Assembly: GCF_012184425.1 (NCBI RefSeq)
Contig: NZ_VTOW01000002.1
Location: 1,098,391-1,162,390 of the forward strand
Reading direction: 5' to 3'
DNA: 64,000 nucleotides
Source of the DNA: Candidatus Manganitrophus noduliformans
GTDB lineage: Bacteria > Nitrospirota > Nitrospiria > SBBL01 > Manganitrophaceae
In this document: one piece after another, positions 34,666 to 41,720 of the stretch
Position numbering within the stretch: position 1 is the stretch's first letter
Layout: every line of letters starts with the position of its first letter
Made by a program: the position numbers and the translations under genes
Notes under the pieces: model-generated
Database searches by the model: none
The model's input: the letters and a program-made list of their open reading frames with translations, nothing else
Told to the model about the DNA's origin: nothing

Positions 34666-35564
34666 TTTTTCCTCCGGTTGCTCCGCTTCGGGCCGGGTTT
34701 CTGGGAAGCCAGATCCTGATCGAGCCGCTCATAATCGGCATATCGGATGACTTCATAGAGATCTCGGCGGCTCTGCATCCGCCCCAGCAATCGCCTCGAC
34801 GTCCCCTCCTTCTTCAGCGCCTCCAGGGTCTCCTCCATCGCTTTTGCCGCCGTTCGAAAGAGGGTCATCGGGAAGAGAATCAACCGATAGCCGATCCTTG
34901 AAAGTTCTTCGGCGGAAAGAAGCGGGCTCTTGCCGAATTCGGTCATGTTCGCCAACAAAGGGGCCTTGATCTTCTCCGCGAATTTCGTAAATTCCTCTGC
35001 CGACTCCAACGCCTCCGGAAAAATCACATCGGCGCCGACGTCGAGGTAACGGCGCGCCCGATCGACGGCATCACGAAAGCCGGTCACCCCCCTGGCGTCG
35101 GTTCTGGCGATGATCAGAAAATCGGGATCGCGCCGCGCGCGGGTCGCCGCTTGGATCTTTTGAACCATCTCCCTGGCGGGGATCAGACTTTTTCCGGGCA
35201 GATGACCGCATCGTTTCGGGAAAGCCTGGTCTTCGATCTGAATCCCGGCCACCCCGGCCGTCTCGAACCCCTCGACCGCCCGGACCAGGTGTATCCCTTC
35301 GCCGAAGCCGGTATCGGCGTCGGCGATCGCCGGAATCTTCACCGCCCGCGCGATATAGGCCGCCTGGGCCGTCACCTCCGCCAGAGAGAGAAGCCCGACG
35401 TCGGGAACCCCCGCCACCCCGTTTGCAAGGCCGGCCCCGGAGATGTAAACCGCCTCGAAGCCGGCCCGCTCGATCAACTCCGCGGAGAAGGCGTTGAACG
35501 CCCCCGGCAGGAGAAGGGCGCGCTTTTCGATGATCCGCCGGAGCCGTCTGCCGGGAGAGGTCAT
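34662..35564 (-). CDS. prpB: 2-methylisocitrate lyase
   Basis: About 300 residues of the isocitrate-lyase/PEP-mutase family. PGAFNAFSAELIERAGFEAVYISGAGLAN lies near the start (SGAGLAN holds the substrate). The metal site is DADTGFGEG near 80, and the family lid motif KRCGHLPGKSL, with the catalytic Cys, lies near 120. It splits methylisocitrate into pyruvate and succinate. I choose ATG 35564, which overlaps the prpD stop (ATGA). The frame continues upstream to 35630 inside prpD. Confidence 0.93.
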   Translation of the reverse strand: MTSPGRRLRRIIEKRALLLPGAFNAFSAELIERAGFEAVYISGAGLANGVAGVPDVGLLSLAEVTAQAAYIARAVKIPAIADADTGFGEGIHLVRAVEGFETAGVAGIQIEDQAFPKRCGHLPGKSLIPAREMVQKIQAATRARRDPDFLIIARTDARGVTGFRDAVDRARRYLDVGADVIFPEALESAEEFTKFAEKIKAPLLANMTEFGKSPLLSAEELSRIGYRLILFPMTLFRTAAKAMEETLEALKKEGTSRRLLGRMQSRRDLYEVIRYADYERLDQDLASQKPGPKRSNRRKK

Positions 35565-36955
35565 CCCTTCCCCCTCACCTTCAGCAGGTTTAAAATTTCC
35601 CCCACCGATTTCACCTTCTCCAACGCCCAAATCCGGGCCAGCACCCCTTCAATTTGTCTTTTCGAAAGGAGCCGGCCGGCCAGCCGCCGGAATTTCTCCT
35701 CCACCTCGGCGTCGGTCATCGGATTCTTCGGATGGCCTCTCGGGTGGTCGACCCGCTCGACCTCGCGTCTTCCCCCCGCCTCGATCTCGACGATATTCGC
35801 AATGGCGCCGGGATAAGCGGCGGAGAGATCGGGGTCGGAGAGGACACGCACCTTCTGTATCAGGAGATGAAGTTTCGGATCGATCAAACGCCGCGGTCCA
35901 AACTGCCGAAGCCCCACTTCGCCATCCATCAGAGCGACCGCGACACAATAGGGAAGGGAATGATCGGCCGTCTCCCGGGTCTTCGGATGCCACTTCTCCG
36001 GGTCGCGCCCGATGATCTCATAAGAGATATCGGGGGTGCGGATCGTGATCGCGTCGATCGAATCGATTCCCCCTTCCATTCGCTCCCGCAGCAGAAGCGC
36101 CGCCTGGACGGCGCTCTGGGCATGGTATTCCACCGGGAAATATTTGATGTACGTTTCCATGATCTTGAACGGACCGGACGGATGGAGCGGCGGGAGGTCG
36201 AACTCGCCCGAGACGATCCGCATGAAACCCTTCTCTCCCTCGAAGATCGGCGCCGGACCGGTCATCCCCAACCGGGCGAGCTCCACGGCGAAAAGCCCGT
36301 TGCGCGCCGCATTGGCGAAGGCCGCCGCCTTCCACATCGAGATCTCCCCGACCCGCGTCTGGCGGAGCGCCTGATTCGGCGTGCCGGCCAGGCCGACGGC
36401 GTGGATCGTCTTTGCCTCGGTCAGTCTCCAGAGCTTGGCCGCCGTCAGCGCGCTGGAGAACGCCCCGTAGGTCACATGATCCCATCCCCGCGGACGAAGG
36501 GCGGCGGCGTCACAGAGACGGCACTGAATCTCGTAGCCGAGGACGACCGCCTCGATCAGCGCCTTTCCGCCCCGCCCCGCCGCCTCGGCCGCGGCCAGCG
36601 CGGCCGGAATGTTGTCGCTCGGATGGGCCGGCTCTTTGGAAAGGTAGGTGTCGTTATAGTCGAGATAACGGGCGGCGGTGCCGTTGGCGAAGGCGGCGAG
36701 GTCCTCGGTCGTTCGATGCGCCTCCCCGAACAGCGTCGCCCCGGGACGGAACCGGACCGACCGCGCCACCTTGCGCGCGATCTTCGCCGGGGGGTCTTTC
36801 CAGCCGCCGAAGGCGCATCCGAGCGTGTCGATGAGACGGCGCTTCACTTCATGGATCACCTCCGGCGGCAGGTGGCGGTAAGATAATTCGCGGCTGAAGC
36901 GCGCCAGCCGCTCTGCCACGGTGGAATCGACTTTGGGATGGGCGGTGTGCGCCAT
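35561..36955 (-). CDS. prpD: 2-methylcitrate dehydratase, MmgE/PrpD family
   Basis: A 464-residue PrpD-family enzyme. RLIDTLGCAFGGWKDPP lies near 40, RYLDYNDTYLSKEPAHPSDNIPAALA near 95 (the conserved DxND and HPSDN), and KYFPVEYHAQSAVQAAL near 275. It dehydrates 2-methylcitrate, the middle of the methylcitrate cycle; an aconitase elsewhere would complete the rehydration. It leads the operon prpD-prpB-prpC, has a strong AAGGAGG before the ATG and a clear promoter upstream. A paralogue lies at 48263. Confidence 0.93.
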   Translation of the reverse strand: MAHTAHPKVDSTVAERLARFSRELSYRHLPPEVIHEVKRRLIDTLGCAFGGWKDPPAKIARKVARSVRFRPGATLFGEAHRTTEDLAAFANGTAARYLDYNDTYLSKEPAHPSDNIPAALAAAEAAGRGGKALIEAVVLGYEIQCRLCDAAALRPRGWDHVTYGAFSSALTAAKLWRLTEAKTIHAVGLAGTPNQALRQTRVGEISMWKAAAFANAARNGLFAVELARLGMTGPAPIFEGEKGFMRIVSGEFDLPPLHPSGPFKIMETYIKYFPVEYHAQSAVQAALLLRERMEGGIDSIDAITIRTPDISYEIIGRDPEKWHPKTRETADHSLPYCVAVALMDGEVGLRQFGPRRLIDPKLHLLIQKVRVLSDPDLSAAYPGAIANIVEIEAGGRREVERVDHPRGHPKNPMTDAEVEEKFRRLAGRLLSKRQIEGVLARIWALEKVKSVGEILNLLKVRGKG

Positions 36956-36986
36956 CGCTCCTCCTTATTTTATTTTCGATGGTTTT

Positions 36987-37015
36987 AGTCTACAAACCTT
37001 TCCGGGAAGTGTCAA
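36987..37015 (-). promoter_or_regulatory. Sigma-70-type promoter of the prp operon
   Basis: On the minus strand a consensus TTGACA (37015-37010), exactly 17 bp, then TAGACT (36992-36987). Transcription would start near 36980, about 25 bases before the prpD ATG with its AAGGAGG. Confidence 0.7.
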
Positions 37016-37076
37016 TGCAACCGCGGATCGTTTGCCGCTTGAACCGCCCCTCTTCCTCCCCGTTGACTCGCCATGT

Positions 37077-37082
37077 TATAAT
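37077..37082 (+). promoter_or_regulatory. Extended -10 promoter for the nucleotidyltransferase gene
   Basis: TGTTATAAT gives a perfect TATAAT with TGn extension, and no -35 box at the right distance (a TTGACT lies too close). The predicted start is near 37089, leaving a 70-base leader. The same extended form precedes the thiolase and E1 alpha genes. Confidence 0.5.
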
Positions 37083-37159
37083 CAATTTGCGTCTGTCCTT
37101 CTCGGTTTTCACCTGAATTGCGCGCCGCCGAGCCCTTTTCCACCCGGGAGTATTTTCCC

Positions 37160-37777
37160 ATGCAAACAGAACCATCCCCACGGAAATTAATCGAAGATGA
37201 CGATATTCAAAACGTGCTGGATGATCTCATCCTAGTGCAGGAACGAACCCAGATCCCCTATGTGTTTGGAGGAGGCCTCGCCGCCAAATGTTTGGGACGG
37301 GAGCGGCGGACGAAAGATATCGACATCTTCGTGCGGCCGGAGCATGCCGAGCGGCTGCTCGACGCCCTCGATCAGATCGGGTTTAAAACCGAGATGACCG
37401 ACCCGAAATGGCTCTACAAAGCCAAAAAAGACGACGTTCCGATCGACATCATTTTTAAGTCGGCGGGGAATATTTATCTCGACGACGAAACCTTTCGAAG
37501 GGCGACGCCGGTCGATTTTAAGGGAAAGCGAATTCCCATCCTTCCCGCCGAGGATCTCATCGTCATGAAAAGCCTGGCCACGGAAGAGTTCGGCCCCCAC
37601 CACTGGTTCGACGCCCTCGATGTGATCAAGTCGGGAAAGATCGATTGGGACTATTTAAAACGGCGCGCCAAACATGGACCCCGCCGGGTCTTGGGTCTTC
37701 TCTTCTATGCGCAATCGATCGATCTGCCGGTCCCCGATCGCGCCGTCTTGGATATCCTGCATACCTATCTTGAATGA
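37160..37777 (+). CDS. Nucleotidyltransferase-fold protein
   Basis: About 205 residues. YVFGGGLAAKCLG (a GG-x-A helix start) followed by RRTKDIDIFV places the metal-binding D-x-D of the minimal nucleotidyltransferase fold near residues 49-51. VPIDIIF near 90 supplies the third acidic residue. The rest is helical, with the typical PAEDLIVMKSLA block that ends such domains. Members include antitoxin-linked and AbiEii-like transferases; no toxin partner is visible. Start ATG 37160 has GGGAG nine bases upstream. It lies 12 bp before a metallophosphoesterase gene and is clearly co-transcribed with it. Confidence 0.75.
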   Translation: MQTEPSPRKLIEDDDIQNVLDDLILVQERTQIPYVFGGGLAAKCLGRERRTKDIDIFVRPEHAERLLDALDQIGFKTEMTDPKWLYKAKKDDVPIDIIFKSAGNIYLDDETFRRATPVDFKGKRIPILPAEDLIVMKSLATEEFGPHHWFDALDVIKSGKIDWDYLKRRAKHGPRRVLGLLFYAQSIDLPVPDRAVLDILHTYLE

Positions 37778-37789
37778 ATTGAGGAAGCG

Positions 37790-38764
37790 ATGACGGAAGA
37801 TCATTACCTCCGGGAAAAAATCAGGCAGACCCTTGCGACCGACCCCCAGGTCGGTATTCTGAACGTCCGGGTCCAGATCGAGGGAAAACGGATCATTCTC
37901 TATGGAGAGGTTTCTTCTCCGGAGAAGGGAGAGTACGCGCGAACGGTGGTTCAGCGGCAATTGCCCGATTTTGAGGTCATCAGCGAGCTCACCCCGCCGA
38001 TCCCGCCGGAAGGGCCGCCGGAAGGGCCCTATGTGCGGATTGCGGCGGCGGGAGACCTTCACTACGACGCCCGCTCGCGCGGGAAACTTCGCTCTCATTT
38101 CCAGAAATTGGAGGGAGAGGCCGATCTTCTCCTCTTGGCCGGCGATCTGACCGACACGGGGACCTCTGAGGAAACCGCCGTCCTCATTGAAGATTTAAAA
38201 GGGCTCCGGATCCCGATCGTCGCCGTTTTGGGAAACCACGATTATCACTGCAATCAAGTCAAGGAGGTCCGCCGGATGTTGGGGGAGGGCGGGGTCACGG
38301 TCTTGGAAGGGGATTCCACCGTGGTCCACTGCCGGGAACTGTCGATCGGCATCGCCGGGACGAAGGGATTCGCGGGGGGATTCGAAGGGGCTTGCGGGAC
38401 CGTCTTCGGCGAGCCGGAGATGAAAGCGTTTATCGCTCATACCGAAAGGGTGTCCCACCAGTTGAAGGAAACCCTCTTCTCTTTGGAGACCGATCTCAAG
38501 ATTGCGCTTCTCCACTATGCGCCGATCAGAGAGACCCTCGCCGGCGAGCGCGCCGAGGTCTTCCCCTTCTTGGGGAGCTATCTCTTGGGAAAGGCGATCG
38601 ACGAAGCGGGGGCCGATCTTGTCGTTCACGGCCATGCCCACCACGGTCGAGAACGAGGCATGACCCGCGGAGGAATCCCGGTCCGCAATGCCGCCATCCC
38701 GATGCTCAAGAAGGCCAACCTCTTCTATTCCCTTTCTCCGCGTGCAAAAAAAACACACTCGTAA
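37790..38764 (+). CDS. BON-like domain fused to metallophosphoesterase
   Basis: A 324-residue fusion. The first 65 residues resemble a BON domain (LREKIRQTLATDPQVGILNVRVQIEGKRIILYGEV style), normally a lipid- or ligand-contact module in exported proteins; here there is no signal peptide. The rest is a calcineurin-like phosphoesterase: GDLHYD near 86, GDLTDTG near 112, GNHDYH near 138, HYAPIRET near 240 and the final HGHAHHG near 280, so every metal-binding motif is intact. The substrate may be a nucleotide or phosphoprotein; it pairs with the nucleotidyltransferase 12 bp upstream. Confidence 0.8.
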   Translation: MTEDHYLREKIRQTLATDPQVGILNVRVQIEGKRIILYGEVSSPEKGEYARTVVQRQLPDFEVISELTPPIPPEGPPEGPYVRIAAAGDLHYDARSRGKLRSHFQKLEGEADLLLLAGDLTDTGTSEETAVLIEDLKGLRIPIVAVLGNHDYHCNQVKEVRRMLGEGGVTVLEGDSTVVHCRELSIGIAGTKGFAGGFEGACGTVFGEPEMKAFIAHTERVSHQLKETLFSLETDLKIALLHYAPIRETLAGERAEVFPFLGSYLLGKAIDEAGADLVVHGHAHHGRERGMTRGGIPVRNAAIPMLKKANLFYSLSPRAKKTHS

Positions 38765-38965
38765 GAGAAAAAATACCGAATTTGACGTGATCCTTCCCAT
38801 CCCCACAGGCGCATTCTTGCGCGGTCTACCGCATTGCCTCCAGACTCTGTCATCCTTCCCTTTCCCTAGAGGCACCCTTTTTGCAAAATTATATAAAGGG
38901 GTATTACAAATCCATTTTTCCTTTTCAATAGCAGCAATTTATTGTCGAGGAAGAGGAGGTTCATA

Positions 38966-39757
38966 ATGGAAATGGAACGTGAAGGAGTCAGGGAGCCGTA
39001 TCGAGAGACTTATCCAACAACGAGAGAATCTTCCCTCTATCCGGTGAGTCGAATCGGATGGGGCGCGGTGATCGCCGGTTTTTTTATCGCCACGGTGACG
39101 CAGATCTTACTGAATACGCTGGGAGTCGCCATCGGATTGAGCATGGTGGGGGCAGAGGGAGAGACGCCCGGCACTGCGATGGGCATCGGGGCCGGAATCT
39201 GGACGATTGTTTCGTCCGTGATTTCCGTTTTTGTCGGAGCGTGGGTCGCGGGCCGCTACACATCGATCCCTGAACGGGGGGAAGGATCTCTTCAAGGAGC
39301 ATTGGTCTGGTCGCTCTCGCTGATCTTCTTTATCTGGATCGCCACCATGGGAGTCGGCACCGCCCTTGGGGGAATCATGGGATTGGTCGGACAAGGGATC
39401 CAAGGCGGAGCGCAGGGGGCCATCTCTCAAATGGGGCAAGGAGACCAGGAGGTCGGACGCGGCGCAGGTGGAACTCAGGCGGAGATGGATCGTGAATCGA
39501 TGATCCAGAATCTGATGAATACCACCGGTCTGTCCCGAGAACAGGCGGAGCAAGCGGTCGACCAACTCGGCCTCGGCGCCGGCGGTCAGGGACAGGTCCA
39601 GCAGCAGGCGGCGGAAGCCGCCGAGACGACGGCGAAGTTTGGCGCCGCCGCAGCGTGGTGGTTCTTCATCACGGCGCTCTTGTCTCTCGGGGCCGCCGTA
39701 TGGGGAGGACATCTCGGATTCTCACGGCGCGGGTACGACCGGCCGGCGAGAACCTGA
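38966..39757 (+). CDS. Four-helix inner-membrane protein, YrzE-like
   Basis: About 263 residues. After a charged N-terminus (about 1-28), hydrophobic segments lie at about 30-52, 68-92, 108-130 and 225-245. Between the third and last is a long soluble insert rich in Gly and Gln, with amphipathic helix SREQAEQAVDQLGL. GWGAVIAGFFIATVTQILLNTLGVAIG resembles small membrane proteins of the TIGR04086/YrzE type. GAGGAGG precedes ATG 38966. Function unknown; a perfect terminator follows. Confidence 0.7.
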   Translation: MEMEREGVREPYRETYPTTRESSLYPVSRIGWGAVIAGFFIATVTQILLNTLGVAIGLSMVGAEGETPGTAMGIGAGIWTIVSSVISVFVGAWVAGRYTSIPERGEGSLQGALVWSLSLIFFIWIATMGVGTALGGIMGLVGQGIQGGAQGAISQMGQGDQEVGRGAGGTQAEMDRESMIQNLMNTTGLSREQAEQAVDQLGLGAGGQGQVQQQAAEAAETTAKFGAAAAWWFFITALLSLGAAVWGGHLGFSRRGYDRPART

Positions 39758-39791
39758 GCGATCCTCTGTAGAGATTCTCCTGAAACGGTCC

Positions 39792-39846
39792 AAGACGCGC
39801 CGCTCTCACCGGCACGGATAGCGCTCGGGAAGCGGCGCGTCTTTTT
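39792..39846 (+). terminator. Intrinsic terminator
   Basis: AAGACGCGCCGCT (39792-39804) and AGCGGCGCGTCTT (39831-39843) form a perfect 13-bp stem with a 26-base loop, followed by T residues to 39846. It ends the membrane-protein message and overlaps the space before the convergent pseudouridine synthase gene. Confidence 0.75.
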
Positions 39847-39850
39847 ATTT

Positions 39851-40654
39851 TCAAAGCGATTTATTTGGAGGAGCCGCCAGCCGCCGGACCTCCGACGGGG
39901 TCAGCGGCCGATGCCCCCCCGCCGGAAGATCCCCCAACGCCAGATCGCCGATTCGGATCCGGGTAAGCTCTTCAACTCGATAGCCGAGCGCCTCGCACAT
40001 CCGGCGCACCTGGCGGTTTCGCCCCTCCCGGAGGGCCAGCGAAATCCACTCCTTACCTTCAGCCTGCCTCAGGCGGGTCGCTTCCGCCGGAGCGGTTTGT
40101 CCCTCCTCAAGAACAACACCCAACCGAAGCCGCTCCAAATCGTTCTCCGTCATCGTCCTGTTCAGCTTCACGTGGTAGATCTTGGAAACTTTTGACTCCG
40201 GCGCCGTGATTCGATTTCCCCACTGCGTATCATTGGTCAGGAGCAACAGTCCGGAGGTCTCTTTATCGAGACGACCGACCGGGAAGAGCCACTGTTCATC
40301 TTTTCCAAGGAGATCATAGACGGTTTTCCTTTCCCTTTCATCCGAACGGGTCGTCACCACCCCTTTCGGCTTATGCATCATCAGATAAACCGGGGCCGCA
40401 GAGCGGATGATTTGACCATCTACCCGGATCACCTCGCGGTCGGGATCGACGCGGACCTCCGGATTTCGAATCGATCGCCCATTCACAGAGACCCGCCCCG
40501 ATTCGATCAGGGGCCGCGCCTGACTGCGCGAGGTAAATCCGAGCTTCGAGAGGGCGCGCCCGAGACTCACCTTCCGCTCCAGCGGGCGTCCCGGAGAGCC
40601 GGGGCGACCCCTTTTCGCTATTTTTTTCTCTTTTCCAGAAGAAGGGTGATCCAT
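39851..40654 (-). CDS. rluB: Ribosomal large-subunit pseudouridine synthase, RluB/RsuA family
   Basis: About 267 residues. An N-terminal S4 RNA-binding domain (about 28-75, LGRALSKLGFTSRSQARPLIESGRVSVNG) is followed by the catalytic domain. The conserved PVGRLDKETSGLLLLTND near 120 contains the nucleophilic Asp, and REGRNRQVRRMCEALGY near 215 is the second family block. It isomerises a uridine in 23S (or 16S) rRNA. I choose ATG 40654, which limits overlap with prmA to 37 bp; the frame is open to 40720. Confidence 0.88.
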   Translation of the reverse strand: MDHPSSGKEKKIAKRGRPGSPGRPLERKVSLGRALSKLGFTSRSQARPLIESGRVSVNGRSIRNPEVRVDPDREVIRVDGQIIRSAAPVYLMMHKPKGVVTTRSDERERKTVYDLLGKDEQWLFPVGRLDKETSGLLLLTNDTQWGNRITAPESKVSKIYHVKLNRTMTENDLERLRLGVVLEEGQTAPAEATRLRQAEGKEWISLALREGRNRQVRRMCEALGYRVEELTRIRIGDLALGDLPAGGHRPLTPSEVRRLAAPPNKSL

Positions 40655-41487
40655 TCTCCCCTTTGTATTCTTCGAACCAGGGTAAAGCGCTCGCGATATC
40701 GGAGAAGAACGCCGCGCCATTCCGATGCCAGGATTCCGGAGAGGATCAGCGTTCCTCCCGGGCCGACCCGATCGGTCACGGCTTCAGAGAGTTCGATCAA
40801 GACCGGCGCAGTCACATTGGCGACGACCCACCAGTAGCGGGAACGGGAAGGAAGCGTCTCGCGAAAAACGATTTTGGAAGCCACCCCATTGATCCGCGCA
40901 TTTCCTCTCGCCACGGCGAGGGCGACCGGATCGACCTCGACCGCCGTCACCCCGATTGCTCCCAGTTTCGCCCCGGCGATCGCCAGGATGCCGCTTCCCG
41001 TCCCGATATCGAGGAGCCTCCCCCGCTCCTCCTCCCCGATCCGTTTTTCCAAGAGGATCAGACAGCTTTTTGTCGTCGCGTGTGTTCCGGTGCCGAAAGC
41101 CATTCCCGGCGTCAGTCGAATAACCTCTCGCCCGGAACGGTTCGCAAGGGGAAAATGCCATGTCGCGCCGATCAACAAACGTTTCCCGATCCGCTGAACC
41201 GGAACGGAATGCTTCTGCCAAGCGGTCTGCCATGCCTCCTCCGGCCGGAGCGCGGTGAGAAGCGCGACCTTTCCCTTCGAGACCAGCCGGCGAAGCCCTT
41301 TCCGGATGGCGGCGACCCTTCCCTCCTCTTGAACAGGAAAAAAGACATGGAGGTGAACAAGGGCGCCGTTTGATTCGACCCAGACCCCGCCCGCTCCCTG
41401 CTCAATCAAGAACGCAGCGGCGCGCGCTTCATCCTCGGCCGGCACGGTCGCCTTGATCTCCCGCCAATGGGCGCCTTCGGTGGACAT
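40618..41487 (-). CDS. prmA: Ribosomal protein L11 methyltransferase
   Basis: About 289 residues. The N-terminal substrate domain begins WREIKATVPAEDEARAAAFLIEQGAGGVWVE. The SAM-binding domain shows RLTPGMAFGTGTHATTKSCL near 145, DIGTGSGILAIAGAKLGA near 175, AVEVDPVAL and WVVANVTAPVLIEL, where the usual N-I-x-A is present as N-V-T-A. It trimethylates L11 in the cytoplasm. I choose ATG 41487, where the PrmA domain begins. The frame is open to 41688 but that stretch is not PrmA-like. No clear Shine-Dalgarno. Confidence 0.88.
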   Translation of the reverse strand: MSTEGAHWREIKATVPAEDEARAAAFLIEQGAGGVWVESNGALVHLHVFFPVQEEGRVAAIRKGLRRLVSKGKVALLTALRPEEAWQTAWQKHSVPVQRIGKRLLIGATWHFPLANRSGREVIRLTPGMAFGTGTHATTKSCLILLEKRIGEEERGRLLDIGTGSGILAIAGAKLGAIGVTAVEVDPVALAVARGNARINGVASKIVFRETLPSRSRYWWVVANVTAPVLIELSEAVTDRVGPGGTLILSGILASEWRGVLLRYRERFTLVRRIQRGEWITLLLEKRKK

Positions 41488-41593
41488 GGGGCGATTGTAA
41501 CACGGAACCGGGCAGGGCTCCACTCCGACTCGGAAAATCATTGCACCCATTCTGCAAAGAGAATCAGGCCGCTGGAGTCGAGAGGCTCCATCC

Positions 41594-41628
41594 TTCGCTG
41601 ATTTCGGAGTGATTCGAAAATCAGCGAA
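41594..41628. promoter_or_regulatory. Inverted repeat next to the sigma-54 site
   Basis: TTCGCTGATTT (41594-41604) and AAATCAGCGAA (41618-41628) form a perfect 11-bp inverted repeat with a 13-base gap, ending one base before the sigma-54 element. It could be an operator or activator site, or a hairpin in RNA from the other strand. Confidence 0.5.
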
Positions 41629-41644
41629 TGGCACCTGCTTTGCT
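41629..41644 (+). promoter_or_regulatory. Sigma-54 (RpoN) promoter
   Basis: TGGCACCTGCTTTGCT matches TGGCACG-N4-TTGCW with one mismatch and keeps the strict GG-N10-GC spacing (GG 41630-41631, GC 41642-41643). Transcription would start near 41655, about 66 bases before the lipoprotein GTG. Confidence 0.7.
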
Positions 41645-41720
41645 ACTCTCTTAGGAGTAATTCCGAGCAAAGGCCGACCATCATTCAATCGGAATAGACC
41701 CTCTCTGTAAGAAAGAACTT

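Noticed and set aside
37063..37082. TTGACT plus TATAAT as a full promoter before the nucleotidyltransferase
   Set aside because: The spacer is only 8 bp, so TTGACT cannot be the -35 of that -10; kept as an extended -10 only.
41488..41688. Upstream extension of the prmA frame
   Set aside because: Not PrmA-like, and it covers the sigma-54 site of the divergent gene.
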